A DNA stretch of 64,000 bases from Hyphomicrobiales bacterium (GTDB lineage: Bacteria > Pseudomonadota > Alphaproteobacteria > Rhizobiales > Rhizobiaceae). The notes under the pieces were generated by a model that had not been told where the DNA came from, did no database searches, and was given only the letters and a program-made list of their open reading frames with translations. Both the position numbers and the translations under genes were made by a program. The stretch covers positions 6,471 through 70,470 of the forward strand of contig UBXG01000014.1 in the NCBI GenBank assembly GCA_900469475.1, in the 5' to 3' direction. This document shows positions 17,776 to 26,215 of the stretch, one piece after another. Position 1 is the first letter of the stretch. The number at the start of each line of letters is the position of its first letter.

Positions 17776-17792
17776 TCTGATCATGAAGCGGA

Positions 17793-17824
17793 GTGGGGCC
17801 GACAGTAAGCAGGATCGGCCCCAC
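17793..17824 (+). terminator. hairpin after MFS gene
   Basis: Perfect 10-bp stem GTGGGGCCGA / TCGGCCCCAC with a 12-nt loop, 17 nt past the stop codon and followed by GGCTTTCC. Terminator-like although the U-tract is short. Confidence 0.5.
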
Positions 17825-17951
17825 GGCTTTCCGAATTGCCGAAGATTTTTAGGGACAATCGATTTGTCCAAAAGAGCGGCAGTGGCGACAAGACGCCCCT
17901 CAAACCCATGCGCGAAATAATCGCAACGTTTGCAACAGCGAAGCACCTCAT

Positions 17952-19256
17952 ATGAAACTTTCGAAGCGACATCTGGCAATCGGAGCCGCGTTCGTATCGG
18001 CTATGATCGTTACCGGGATTGGGATTGCTGCCTGGATCGTCTATGAGCCCGCACTCCCAGAAATCGCGCGCCCATCACCCTCGAGCTTCGATCGTGGTCT
18101 TGTCGCAAAGGGCGAGCAGCTCGCCACCGTCGGCGATTGCATCGTCTGTCACACCGCGCCGAATGGCGCACCTTTCGCCGGTGCGCGCGCTTTGCCGACG
18201 CCTTTCGGCACACTCTTCTCGAACAACATCACGCCCGACGAGAAGACGGGCATCGGCGCCTGGTCGCTCGCCGCGTTCAGCCGCGCCATGAGGCAGGGCG
18301 TCGGCCGCGATGGGAGCCATCTCTATCCGGCGTTGCCCTATGAGCATTTTACCCATGTCAGCGACGACGACCTCAAGGCAATCTATGCATTTCTGATGAC
18401 CCGCCAGCCGGTCTCACAGCAAGCCCCCGAAAACCAGTTGCTTCCGGGTCTCGGATTCCGGCCGCTGCTTGCCGGCTGGAAGCTGCTCTTCCTCAGGCAG
18501 ACGGCGTTCGAGCCTCAGGCGAACGAAAGCGCCGAATGGAACCGGGGAAAATATCTGGTGGACGGGCTTGCCCATTGCGGCGGCTGTCACACGCCACGCA
18601 ATCTTGGCGGCGGCGAGGAGAAGGGGCGGGAATTTGCCGGCGGCGTTGCAGAGGGCTGGAACGCACCTGCGCTCGACACAACGAATCCTTCCGCCGCGAC
18701 CTGGAACGCGGATTCCCTGTTTGCCTATCTCAAGACAGGATCCAATCGCGAACACAGCGCGGCCGGCGGCCCGATGGGGCCTGTTGCCGAAGGTCTCTCC
18801 CGTCTGAACGATGCCGACGTCAGGGCGATCGCCGTCTACGTCGCTTCGCGGATGCACCCATCTCGTGATGGCGCTCCGGCGGCCGTCGCAGCCGAAGCCG
18901 GCATCGATAATCGATCTGCCGCCGCCGCGGCGCATCCTGAGGCCGATCTTCTCTTCGAAGGCGCCTGCTCCGGCTGTCATGCGCCGAGTGCGCCGATGAA
19001 CGTCAATGGCCGGCCGCTTCTTTCATCCACGTCCGACCTCAAAGCCGATGACCCGAGGAACACCGTGCAGACGCTGCTGCGGGGGATCGAGCCGCCAGGG
19101 GAAAAAGGTCCGTACATGCCGTCCTTTTCCAACACCGTGACCGACCGCCAATTGGCCGAGCTGCTCGCCTATGCCCGCGCCCGCTTTACCAATAAGCCGG
19201 CATGGCCCGATCTGGAAGCTGCCGTCGGCGATATACGCAAGGAGAATGCGGAATGA
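17952..19256 (+). CDS. membrane-anchored tri-heme c-type cytochrome
   Basis: A 434-residue electron-transfer subunit. Residues 10-30 form an uncleaved anchor or signal (AIGAAFVSAMIVTGIGIAAW). Three heme-c motifs are visible: CIVCH (63-67), CGGCH (209-213) and CSGCH (339-343). This triple-heme layout is that of the cytochrome subunit of periplasmic aldehyde/alcohol dehydrogenases and of IorAB-like oxidoreductases. Its stop overlaps the next gene's start (ATGA), linking it to the 2Fe-2S and molybdopterin subunits. The complex would oxidise a substrate in the periplasm and pass electrons via 2Fe-2S to the cytochrome and then the respiratory chain. Confidence 0.92.
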   Translation: MKLSKRHLAIGAAFVSAMIVTGIGIAAWIVYEPALPEIARPSPSSFDRGLVAKGEQLATVGDCIVCHTAPNGAPFAGARALPTPFGTLFSNNITPDEKTGIGAWSLAAFSRAMRQGVGRDGSHLYPALPYEHFTHVSDDDLKAIYAFLMTRQPVSQQAPENQLLPGLGFRPLLAGWKLLFLRQTAFEPQANESAEWNRGKYLVDGLAHCGGCHTPRNLGGGEEKGREFAGGVAEGWNAPALDTTNPSAATWNADSLFAYLKTGSNREHSAAGGPMGPVAEGLSRLNDADVRAIAVYVASRMHPSRDGAPAAVAAEAGIDNRSAAAAAHPEADLLFEGACSGCHAPSAPMNVNGRPLLSSTSDLKADDPRNTVQTLLRGIEPPGEKGPYMPSFSNTVTDRQLAELLAYARARFTNKPAWPDLEAAVGDIRKENAE

Positions 19257-19741
19257 CGATCTCGATCAGCGTCAATGGCGAGGGCCATGAGGTCGAAGCC
19301 GATCCGGATACGCCGCTCCTCTACGTCCTGCGTGACGACCTCGGGCTGAATGGCGCCAAATATGGATGCGGCCTCGGGCAATGCGGCGCCTGCACCGTGC
19401 ATGTCGATGGCATGCCGGTTTTCTCCTGTCTGACACCTGTCGGCCTGCTTGAAGGCAGGAAGGTGCGCACCATTGAGGGGCTGGGCACAGCTGAAAAGCC
19501 GAACGTCGTCCAGAAAGCCTTCCAGGATGAGCAGGCCGCACAGTGCGGCTATTGCATCGCTGGCATGATCATGCGCGCCCAGGCTCTGCTCGACCGTAAC
19601 CCATCTCCGACCGAGGAACAGATCCGCGTGCACATGCAGCCCAATCTTTGCCGTTGCGGGACGCATGCCAGAATATTGCGGGCGGTGCATCGCGCGAGCC
19701 TCGAGCTTTCCCTCGCTTCCGTGACAGGAGGCGCGCAATGA
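19253..19741 (+). CDS. (2Fe-2S) small subunit of molybdenum hydroxylase
   Basis: A 162-residue two-cluster ferredoxin subunit of the xanthine dehydrogenase / IorA type. A plant-type cluster lies in GCGLGQCGACTVHVDG with a later CL, and the second cluster is built from QCGYCIAGMI and PNLCRCGTH. Its length is normal for this small subunit. The start ATG overlaps the cytochrome stop, and its own stop overlaps the large-subunit start, so all three are strictly coupled. It has no Tat leader and would be exported by hitch-hiking with the large subunit, as known for this family. Confidence 0.94.
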   Translation: MTISISVNGEGHEVEADPDTPLLYVLRDDLGLNGAKYGCGLGQCGACTVHVDGMPVFSCLTPVGLLEGRKVRTIEGLGTAEKPNVVQKAFQDEQAAQCGYCIAGMIMRAQALLDRNPSPTEEQIRVHMQPNLCRCGTHARILRAVHRASLELSLASVTGGAQ

Positions 19742-21996
19742 ACGCTATTCCAAATGCCGGTCTCACCCGGCGCTCCTTCCTCAGCGCAAGTGGCATAGCC
19801 GTTGCATTTGCACTTACGCGTCCGGCCTTCGCCCAGCTCGCCGGCGGCGGCGAAGGAGGGGCAGGGCCTGCCGTCGTCGCTCCCGACCTTCCCGGAAGCC
19901 TGAAAAACTGGCCCTATCTCGATTCCTGGATCCAGCTGGACGAAAAGGGTCACGCGACGGTCTTCACAGGCAAGGCCGAGCTCGGCCAGGGCATCAGGAC
20001 CGCATTGCTGCAGGTCGCGGCGGAAGAGCTCGATCTGCCGCCGACCTCGGTGACGATGGTGACGGTCGATACCGCGCGCACGCCTGATGAAGGCCTGACG
20101 GCGGGTAGCCATTCGATGCAGGATAGCGGCACGGCAATCCGCAACGCGGCGGCCAATGTCCGGATGGTGCTCCTGCAGAAGGCGGCAGAGCAGTTGCAGG
20201 TCGAGCCCGAACAGCTTTCGACGACCGGAAAAGGACAAATTGCCGTATCGGATGGCCGGGTGGTTTCCTATTGTGAGGTCGCAGCCGCGCTCTCGCTGCA
20301 TGTCGAAGCAATCGCCAACGCACCGTTGCGCAAGAAGCCCGAGTTTCGAACAATGGGCACAAACCTTCCGCGCATCGACATCCCCGCCAAGACGACCGGC
20401 GGTCAGGCTTTCCTTCATGATATGCGCCTGCCGAGCATGCTGCATGCCCGCTTGCTGCGAGGCCCGAGCGAGGGGACGCGTCTGAAGCTACCGCCCGCCG
20501 CCGAGATCGAGGCGATGCCGAAGGTGGTCAAGTTCGTGCAGAACGGTGATTTTGCGGCCATCGTTGCCGAGAAGGAGTGGGACGCGGTCAAACTGATGCG
20601 CAAGCTACAGGCGTCCGACTACGAGGCGGCAGCAGCAGCGCTTCCGACCGGAAGCGTCACGGATACGCTGAAGGCGCTGCCGGCGCGCGACATCGTTATT
20701 CTCGACGTCGCCCATCCGACCGCGGCGCCTGTCAAGACACTGTCGGCGCGTTATACGCGCCGATGGATCAGTCATGGCTCGATTGGTCCTTCCTGTGCCA
20801 TCGCACTGCTTGAGGACGATTTCCTGACCATCTGGACCCATAGCCAGGGAACCTACGACGTACGCCGCGTCGCCGCCGAGCTGCTTGACCGGCCCATCGA
20901 GAAAATCCGTGCCATCCACGTCGAAGGCGCGGGCTGCTACGGTCAGAACGGTGCGGATGACGTCGCCGCAGAAGCTGCTTATATCGCCATGACGGTTCCC
21001 GGCCGGCCGGTGCGGCTGCAGTGGATGCGCGAACAGGAGTTCGGCTGGGAGCCGCTCGGTCCGGGCATGGTGACCGAGGTCGAAGCCGGTCTTGACGCCT
21101 CCAACCGCATCGTGGCTTGGAAATACGATGTCTGGAGCAATCCGCACAACAACCGCCCGGTCGGCGCCGGCGGCGTTCTCGTCGGCAATCAGATCATGCC
21201 CGGCTTTTCGCAGCCCGAAGGCAAGGAAATTCCAATGCCGGAAGGAGACGGAAGCCGCAATTCCAATCCGCTCTACAATCTGCCGAACATGAATGTCCTT
21301 TATCACTTCATCAAGGACATGCCGATCAGGGTCTCGGCATTGCGTTCGCTCGGCGCCCATCTCAACGTCTTCTCGATCGAAAGCATGTTCGACGAGCTTG
21401 CGCTTGCCGGCAATGTCGATCCGCTCGATCTTCGGCTGGACCACATGGCCGACGTCCGGGCGCGCCAGGTCATGCAAACGGCGACCGATGCCTTCGGCTG
21501 GCGCAAGCGTCAAAAGAGAGGCCCCTTCCACGGCTTCGGCATGGCCTTCGCGCGATACAAGAACCTTGGCGCCTACTGCACCGTCTGCCTGGAGATCAGC
21601 GTCGACCAGAATACCGGACGGATCACCGTCCACCGGGTTCAAGCCGCCGCCGATTGTGGCGAAGTCGTCAGCCCCAATGGCGTTCAAAACCAGATCGAGG
21701 GTGCGATCATTCAGTCCCTCAGTTGGTGCACGCGCGAGGAAGTCACCAACAACGAAGCGATCCGCACCAGCTTCGATTGGAGCGCGTATCCGATCCTGCG
21801 TTTCCTCGATATCCCTGAGAAGATCGACGTGATTGTCGAGGAGCAACCCGGTCAACCGTTTCTTGGTGTCGCAGAATGCGGGCAGGGGCCGACTTCGGCC
21901 GCCCTTGCTAATGCGTTGGCCGACGCGACCGGCATACGCTTCCGCGACATGCCGATGACGCCGGAAAGGGTGAGGGCGGCCATCGTCACTCTTTAG
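19738..21996 (+). CDS. molybdopterin-dependent oxidoreductase large subunit (IorB / aldehyde dehydrogenase type)
   Basis: About 752 residues. The Tat leader TRRSFLSASGIAVAFALTRP covers residues 10-29 and predicts folded export. The molybdopterin-binding domains follow with GKAELGQGIRTALLQVAAEEL near residue 80 and the substrate/cofactor loop GVAECGQGPTSAALANALAD near the C-terminus. The active-site Glu is expected in that last motif (ECGQG). Domain order is that of isoquinoline 1-oxidoreductase beta/nicotinate dehydrogenase-like large subunits; with a separate cytochrome, a periplasmic hydroxylase or aldehyde dehydrogenase is likely. Its 3' end overlaps the convergent LysR gene by 11 bases. 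Confidence 0.93.
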   Translation: MNAIPNAGLTRRSFLSASGIAVAFALTRPAFAQLAGGGEGGAGPAVVAPDLPGSLKNWPYLDSWIQLDEKGHATVFTGKAELGQGIRTALLQVAAEELDLPPTSVTMVTVDTARTPDEGLTAGSHSMQDSGTAIRNAAANVRMVLLQKAAEQLQVEPEQLSTTGKGQIAVSDGRVVSYCEVAAALSLHVEAIANAPLRKKPEFRTMGTNLPRIDIPAKTTGGQAFLHDMRLPSMLHARLLRGPSEGTRLKLPPAAEIEAMPKVVKFVQNGDFAAIVAEKEWDAVKLMRKLQASDYEAAAAALPTGSVTDTLKALPARDIVILDVAHPTAAPVKTLSARYTRRWISHGSIGPSCAIALLEDDFLTIWTHSQGTYDVRRVAAELLDRPIEKIRAIHVEGAGCYGQNGADDVAAEAAYIAMTVPGRPVRLQWMREQEFGWEPLGPGMVTEVEAGLDASNRIVAWKYDVWSNPHNNRPVGAGGVLVGNQIMPGFSQPEGKEIPMPEGDGSRNSNPLYNLPNMNVLYHFIKDMPIRVSALRSLGAHLNVFSIESMFDELALAGNVDPLDLRLDHMADVRARQVMQTATDAFGWRKRQKRGPFHGFGMAFARYKNLGAYCTVCLEISVDQNTGRITVHRVQAAADCGEVVSPNGVQNQIEGAIIQSLSWCTREEVTNNEAIRTSFDWSAYPILRFLDIPEKIDVIVEEQPGQPFLGVAECGQGPTSAALANALADATGIRFRDMPMTPERVRAAIVTL

Positions 21997-22885
21997 TTCC
22001 CTCGATGCCAGCCTCCGCTAGCGTGGCGCGAAGAGCGGTGATGAAGACACGGACTTTGGGAAGGACGAGACGCGTCGTCGGATAGACGGCCCAGATATTG
22101 ATCGGCTCAGGTTCTGCGCCATGAAAATCGATCGGCGTCAGGCGGCCAGCCTTGATGTCGTCGGCCGCGTACCAGGTCGACAACATGGCGATGCCGGCCC
22201 CACCGAGGCATGCCGTGTAGCAGCCTGCGATGCTGCTGCAGGAAAAGCGTCCGTTCAGTCTCGCGTGGCGTTCAGCACCATGCTCGCGAAACGTCCAATG
22301 AGTGGCGCCGGCGAGTGATAGGCAGTCGTGATCGGCGAGTTCGTCGAGGGAGGAGGGCGTGCCGCGACGGGCAAGATAGCGCGGACTGGCGACGACGACC
22401 CGCGGATTGTCCGCGAGTTTGCGGGCGATAAGACTGCTGTCCCTGAGCCGGGCGATGCGGATTGCAAGATCCGTCCCGGTCGCCACTAGGTCAGGCAGGC
22501 TGTCGGTCATGTCGACCGAGATCCTTAGATCGGGATTGTCTTCCAACAGCCTTGGCACCATCGGCATGATGAATTTCAGCGCGAACGAGATCGGCACGGA
22601 TATGCGCAGCAGGCCGGCGGCGCTCTCTGTGCCGGAATGCAAGAGCGCCATGGCGGCCGCCTCGTTATCGACGAGCGCGTGCGCGAAAGGCAGGAAGCTC
22701 TCGCCTTCCGGGGTGAGCGAAAGTGACCTCGTCGTGCGGTGAAGCAGTCTTACTCCGACTGTGGCCTCGAGCGCGGCCAGTCGGCGTGTTGCGATCATGG
22801 GAGTGATGCCAAGACGTCGCGCGGCAGCAGAGAGGCTGCCGGCCGAAACCGCTGCGGTGAAGACCAATACATCATCCGTATTCAT
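21986..22885 (-). CDS. LysR-family transcriptional regulator
   Basis: A 299-residue regulator with an N-terminal winged HTH (about 1-65; VFTAAVSAGSLSAAARRLGI and ALEATVGVRLLHRTTRSLSL) and a C-terminal substrate-binding domain (about 90-295). The HTH-linker pattern and the LSLTPEGESFL block are typical of the CrgA/YafC subgroup that often controls oxidoreductases or transporters. It runs convergent to the molybdenum operon, overlapping its end by 11 bases, and is divergent from the MFS gene 104 nt away. That MFS gene is the most likely target; a role in the monooxygenase or hydroxylase pathway is inference. Confidence 0.9.
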   Translation of the reverse strand: MNTDDVLVFTAAVSAGSLSAAARRLGITPMIATRRLAALEATVGVRLLHRTTRSLSLTPEGESFLPFAHALVDNEAAAMALLHSGTESAAGLLRISVPISFALKFIMPMVPRLLEDNPDLRISVDMTDSLPDLVATGTDLAIRIARLRDSSLIARKLADNPRVVVASPRYLARRGTPSSLDELADHDCLSLAGATHWTFREHGAERHARLNGRFSCSSIAGCYTACLGGAGIAMLSTWYAADDIKAGRLTPIDFHGAEPEPINIWAVYPTTRLVLPKVRVFITALRATLAEAGIEGTKE

Positions 22886-22897
22886 TATATCGATATA
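22886..22897. promoter_or_regulatory. 12-bp palindrome next to LysR start
   Basis: TATATCGATATA is a perfect palindrome immediately upstream of the LysR start codon, inside the 104-nt LysR/MFS divergent space. It may be the autoregulatory site. Its A/T-rich composition leaves chance a real possibility. Confidence 0.35.
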
Positions 22898-22989
22898 CGT
22901 TATACAGGCTGATCATCCAAGATGACTAAAACGATTTTCGATAAAAAGCTAGATAACAGCATATCTTTTCAGCCAGAAAGGCAAGGATC

Positions 22990-24201
22990 ATGGACGCGTT
23001 AAGTCAACATCGGCCGATAAAGTCGAAAGAGCTTTCGAGGTCGGCATTATTTGCCATGGCGGCTGCCAGCGGCATCGCCGTGGCGAATATCTATTACAAT
23101 CAGCCAATGCTGGGGATCATCGAGAACGAATTCCAGCACCAGCCAGTCACGGGCTTTATCCCGACTGCCACGCAGCTCGGCTATGCACTCGGCCTTTTCT
23201 TCCTGCTTCCGCTCGGGGACCTCGTCCATCGGCGCAAGCTGATCATCGGCCAATTTATCATTCTCTCGGTCGCGCTTGCGCTCGCGGCAATAGCGCCTAC
23301 CGCCTGGTCGCTCGTGCTGGCTTCGCTCGTCGTCGGCGCCAGTTCAACGGTCGCCCAGCAGATCGTTCCCTTTGCCGCTTCGCTTGCCTCCCCCGAGAAG
23401 CGCGGTTCGACAATCGGCACGGTCATGGCTGGCGTGCTGTCCGGGATCCTATTTAGCAGAACATTGTCCGGGTTCGTCGGCCAGCATGCCGGATGGCGCG
23501 AGATGTTCTGGATCGGCGTGCCTTTGGCGCTTGGCGCAGCAGCCTTGATGTATTTCGCTTTGCCTCATCATCGCCCGACCTCGCGCATGGCCTATCATAA
23601 CGCCATCAAATCGCTTGCCCATCTATGGAAGCGGGAGCGCGCGCTTCGGACGGCTGCGCTGATGCAGGCCTCGCTCTTCGGCTCGTTCACGGCTTTCTGG
23701 ACAATCCTGGCGCTCTACCTGCAGACGCCGCGCTTCAACCTCGGCGCCGATGTCGCCGGGCTCTTTGGGATCGTCGGGGCAGCCGGCATCTTTGCCGCTC
23801 CGCTCGCGGGCAAGATCGCAGATCGCCGTGGACCGCACTTCGTCGTTTGGATGGGCGCTTTGCTGACACTCGTCGCCTGGGTGATCTTCGGTCTCTGGGC
23901 CTCGCTCGCCGCTCTGGTGATCGGTGTCGTCATCCTCGATTTCGGCATCCAGAGTGCCCTCGTATCGAACCAGCATATCGTCTACGCGCTCGATGCCGAT
24001 GCTCGCAGTCGCCTGAATACCATCTTCATGACCTCGATGTTCCTCGGTGGCGCGATCGGCGCGGCGCTGGCGACCGCAGCCTGGGGCTATGGCGGCTGGA
24101 TCGGCGTCAGTGCCCTCGGCGCCCTGCTTGCGGTGGTCGCCCTGGCCATTCGCGCGGTCGAACATCGTGCCCGTTCGACCACGGCTGCCAGAGCCAGATA
24201 G
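22990..24201 (+). CDS. MFS transporter
   Basis: A 403-residue transporter of 12 helices. Loop 2-3 carries PLGDLVHRRKLIIG and the cytoplasmic mid-loop has KIADRRGPHFVVWMG. It resembles the YnfM/AraJ-like branch of inner-membrane MFS proteins with INFTYNQP-like NIYYNQPMLGII near residue 40. It could export or import an aromatic or heterocyclic compound. It is divergent from the LysR gene and its stop is 9 nt before the flavin monooxygenase start, so those two are co-transcribed. Confidence 0.9.
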   Translation: MDALSQHRPIKSKELSRSALFAMAAASGIAVANIYYNQPMLGIIENEFQHQPVTGFIPTATQLGYALGLFFLLPLGDLVHRRKLIIGQFIILSVALALAAIAPTAWSLVLASLVVGASSTVAQQIVPFAASLASPEKRGSTIGTVMAGVLSGILFSRTLSGFVGQHAGWREMFWIGVPLALGAAALMYFALPHHRPTSRMAYHNAIKSLAHLWKRERALRTAALMQASLFGSFTAFWTILALYLQTPRFNLGADVAGLFGIVGAAGIFAAPLAGKIADRRGPHFVVWMGALLTLVAWVIFGLWASLAALVIGVVILDFGIQSALVSNQHIVYALDADARSRLNTIFMTSMFLGGAIGAALATAAWGYGGWIGVSALGALLAVVALAIRAVEHRARSTTAARAR

Positions 24202-24210
24202 GAGATCGCC

Positions 24211-25323
24211 ATGAAGCGGCTGCGTATTCGGATTGTCGGAGGATCGCTTGCAGGCCTCTTTGCTGGCATCCTCCTCCAGCGTGATGGCCACGACGTGAAA
24301 ATCTACGAACGCTCCCCGTCCGGCCTGGCCGGACGGGGAGCAGGTCTTGTCGGACAGCATGATCTCTTCAGGATCCTGCGCGCCATCGGCTGCGAGCACG
24401 TTGCCCGCGTCGGTGTCGTCGCCAAGGAGCGGATCTATTTCGACCGGGACGGAAGCGTTGCGGAGACATTGCTTGCGCCGCAGATGCAGATCTCCTGGGA
24501 CTTTCTCTATGCGACCGTCGCATCCCATATGACGGCCGAGAGCTATCTGATCGGGCAACCCATCATCGGAGTCGTCGAAGGCTCCGAAGGTGCTCAGCTC
24601 CTGTTCGCCGATGGCCGACGAGAAGACGCTGATCTCATCATTGGTGCGGACGGTCTCGGTTCGGTCGTTCGCCCTCTGCTTAACGAGGATGCGTCGAACC
24701 GGTTCGCCGGCTATGTGGCTTGGCGCGGTCTTATTTCGGAAACAGCATTGCCGCCGGAAGCCGCTATTCTGATGGATCGCTTCGCCTTTTACGTAACGAG
24801 TGGGATCCATGTGCTCGGCTATCTCGTTCCCGGCCCGAACGGTGAAACCGGTTTCGGCCAGCGCCGATATAATTGGGTCTGGTACCGGCCTGTTGCGTCC
24901 GGCGAACTGCAGACGTTGTTCACCTCCGCCGATGGTCGAATATTCGACTACTCCTTGCCGCGAGGCGCATTGTCGGAGGAGCGGTTACAAATGCTCCGCT
25001 CGGATGCCGCCTCGATGTTGCCGCCTCCGTTGGTCAAGGCGATCGAAGCCGAACCGCTTCCTTCGATTCAAGGAATCTTCGACTTTGAAGCGACAAATAT
25101 CGTATCCGCGCATACGGCCATCATTGGTGACGCAGCGTTTGTCGTTCGGCCCCATACGGCGATGGGTGTCTCGAAGGCTGCCGGCGACACGCTCGCGCTG
25201 AGAGAAGCGTTGCTGGCTTCCGAAGATCTCTCCGACGCGCTCGAACGCTACCAGAAAGAACGACTGCCGGTCGGAAAGAGTATCGCGGATTATGGCCGTC
25301 GGCTGGGCGCATCGGCCCTCTGA
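24211..25323 (+). CDS. FAD-dependent aromatic monooxygenase
   Basis: A 370-residue class A flavoprotein monooxygenase. The FAD dinucleotide motif is RIVGGSLAGLFAGILLQRDG (7-26). The second FAD-binding block DLIIGADGLGSVVRPLL lies near 147, and the C-terminal FAD GD motif is AIIGDAAFVVRPHTAMGVSKAAGD near 305. Together with YVAWRGLISE in the middle, the pattern is like 2,6-dihydroxypyridine or related ring hydroxylases. It would use NAD(P)H and O2 to hydroxylate a small ring. It is co-transcribed with the MFS gene 9 nt upstream. Substrate inferred only. Confidence 0.88.
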   Translation: MKRLRIRIVGGSLAGLFAGILLQRDGHDVKIYERSPSGLAGRGAGLVGQHDLFRILRAIGCEHVARVGVVAKERIYFDRDGSVAETLLAPQMQISWDFLYATVASHMTAESYLIGQPIIGVVEGSEGAQLLFADGRREDADLIIGADGLGSVVRPLLNEDASNRFAGYVAWRGLISETALPPEAAILMDRFAFYVTSGIHVLGYLVPGPNGETGFGQRRYNWVWYRPVASGELQTLFTSADGRIFDYSLPRGALSEERLQMLRSDAASMLPPPLVKAIEAEPLPSIQGIFDFEATNIVSAHTAIIGDAAFVVRPHTAMGVSKAAGDTLALREALLASEDLSDALERYQKERLPVGKSIADYGRRLGASAL

Positions 25324-25399
25324 GACGGTGGCGGTGCCGCCGACCTCATCAGCGATTGCCCCTTCGATCCATTCTCGAATTAAAAGATATAGTTCGACG

Positions 25400-25430
25400 A
25401 AAAAGACCGCCCAGGGGCGACTGGGCGGTC
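25400..25430 (-). terminator. rho-independent terminator of the sRNA candidate
   Basis: On the minus strand a perfect 10-bp stem GACCGCCCAG / CTGGGCGGTC with a 6-nt loop is followed at once by five Ts and TCGTCG. On the plus strand the same hairpin lacks a U-tract, which fixes the direction. Confidence 0.8.
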
Positions 25431-25550
25431 TGGTGGACGCTTATCCGCAGGCTTGGGGAAGGGGAACCGAAGCGCAAGCTGGTAGCGGGGAGGAGAGCGC
25501 TACCCACCTCTTTCGAGGTGACGATTGACAGTAGCAACTCAGCCAATGGC
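25400..25550 (-). ncRNA. candidate trans-acting sRNA with C/U-rich loops
   Basis: About 150 nt in a gap without protein genes. On the minus strand, in order: stem CACCTC-GAAA-GAGGTG; stem GGTAGCG / CGCTACC enclosing the loop CTCTCCTCCC; a weaker stem GCTTG / CAAGC whose loop holds TTCCCCTTCCC; then the terminator hairpin. Loops of the CUCCUCCC kind can pair with Shine-Dalgarno sequences and are known in alphaproteobacterial sRNA families such as alpha-r14/cuckoo. The 5' end is uncertain; a TATGAT-like -10 lies near 25560. It is convergent with the monooxygenase gene. Confidence 0.6.
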
Positions 25551-25773
25551 CGCAAATCATACGGTCGTATGGTCTCGCTAAGACTTTCGAATGCCGCTGG
25601 TCTATCGGCCGAGATCGGCAGGTGAAACGTCCATGGAGCGGAGAAACAGACAATACGGACTGGCCGGCTTTTCCTAAACTGCGGCGGAGAACGAAGGCTT
25701 GCTGACTAACCGGCAAGCCGCCGCATTTGCACAGCGTTTGTGACGTTGCGAAACGCCAAGAAATGGATTGATC

Positions 25774-26034
25774 ATGAATGAAGAAAGCGCGCCCTTGCAT
25801 CTTACATATCACATTGGCCGACACGATGGCGGTTGGGCCTATCGGCTGGGGGATGTCTGGTCGGAGCCTTATCCAAGCCACTCGGCGGCGCGCGGCGCAG
25901 CCCAGCGTGCGGCGCGCAGGCAGCAGCTTGAGGGCCGCGATGCGGAGATCGTCTTTCAGTCCGAAGACGGCTCCTGGCACAGGGAGCATGTCGAGGCCGA
26001 CGATCGTCCCGAAGTCGATGTCGCCAACGAGTAA
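25774..26034 (+). CDS. DUF2188-like small protein
   Basis: An 86-residue soluble protein. The pattern LHLTYHIGRHDGGWAYRLGD ... YPSHSAARGAAQRAARRQQ ... AEIVFQSEDGSWHREH is that of DUF2188 (a small beta-alpha-beta fold; function unknown). The ATG at 25774 sits after a GATTGATC context; a TTG two codons upstream is possible. It is isolated, between the sRNA candidate and the MBL-hydrolase gene. A second reading frame over the same bases has no recognisable content. Confidence 0.78.
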   Translation: MNEESAPLHLTYHIGRHDGGWAYRLGDVWSEPYPSHSAARGAAQRAARRQQLEGRDAEIVFQSEDGSWHREHVEADDRPEVDVANE

Positions 26035-26215
26035 CGGCGGAGAAGAGGCTCCACTCGCGCCATATCGCATCGAAGCGAACCGCTCAAAAATGCGAATTGT
26101 CGACCGCTCTCGTTAATCTGACGGCGCAACGTGCCGGCTCCCGAACAAATTGCAGCGCCGCGCGACGCCGCACAGCGCGTTGGACCAACATGTCCCCTAA
26201 AAACAGGAGAAACTT

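Noticed and set aside
23623..24810. Long leftward open frame antisense to the MFS and monooxygenase genes
   Set aside because: Both genes on the plus strand have clear domain motifs; the antisense frame has none.
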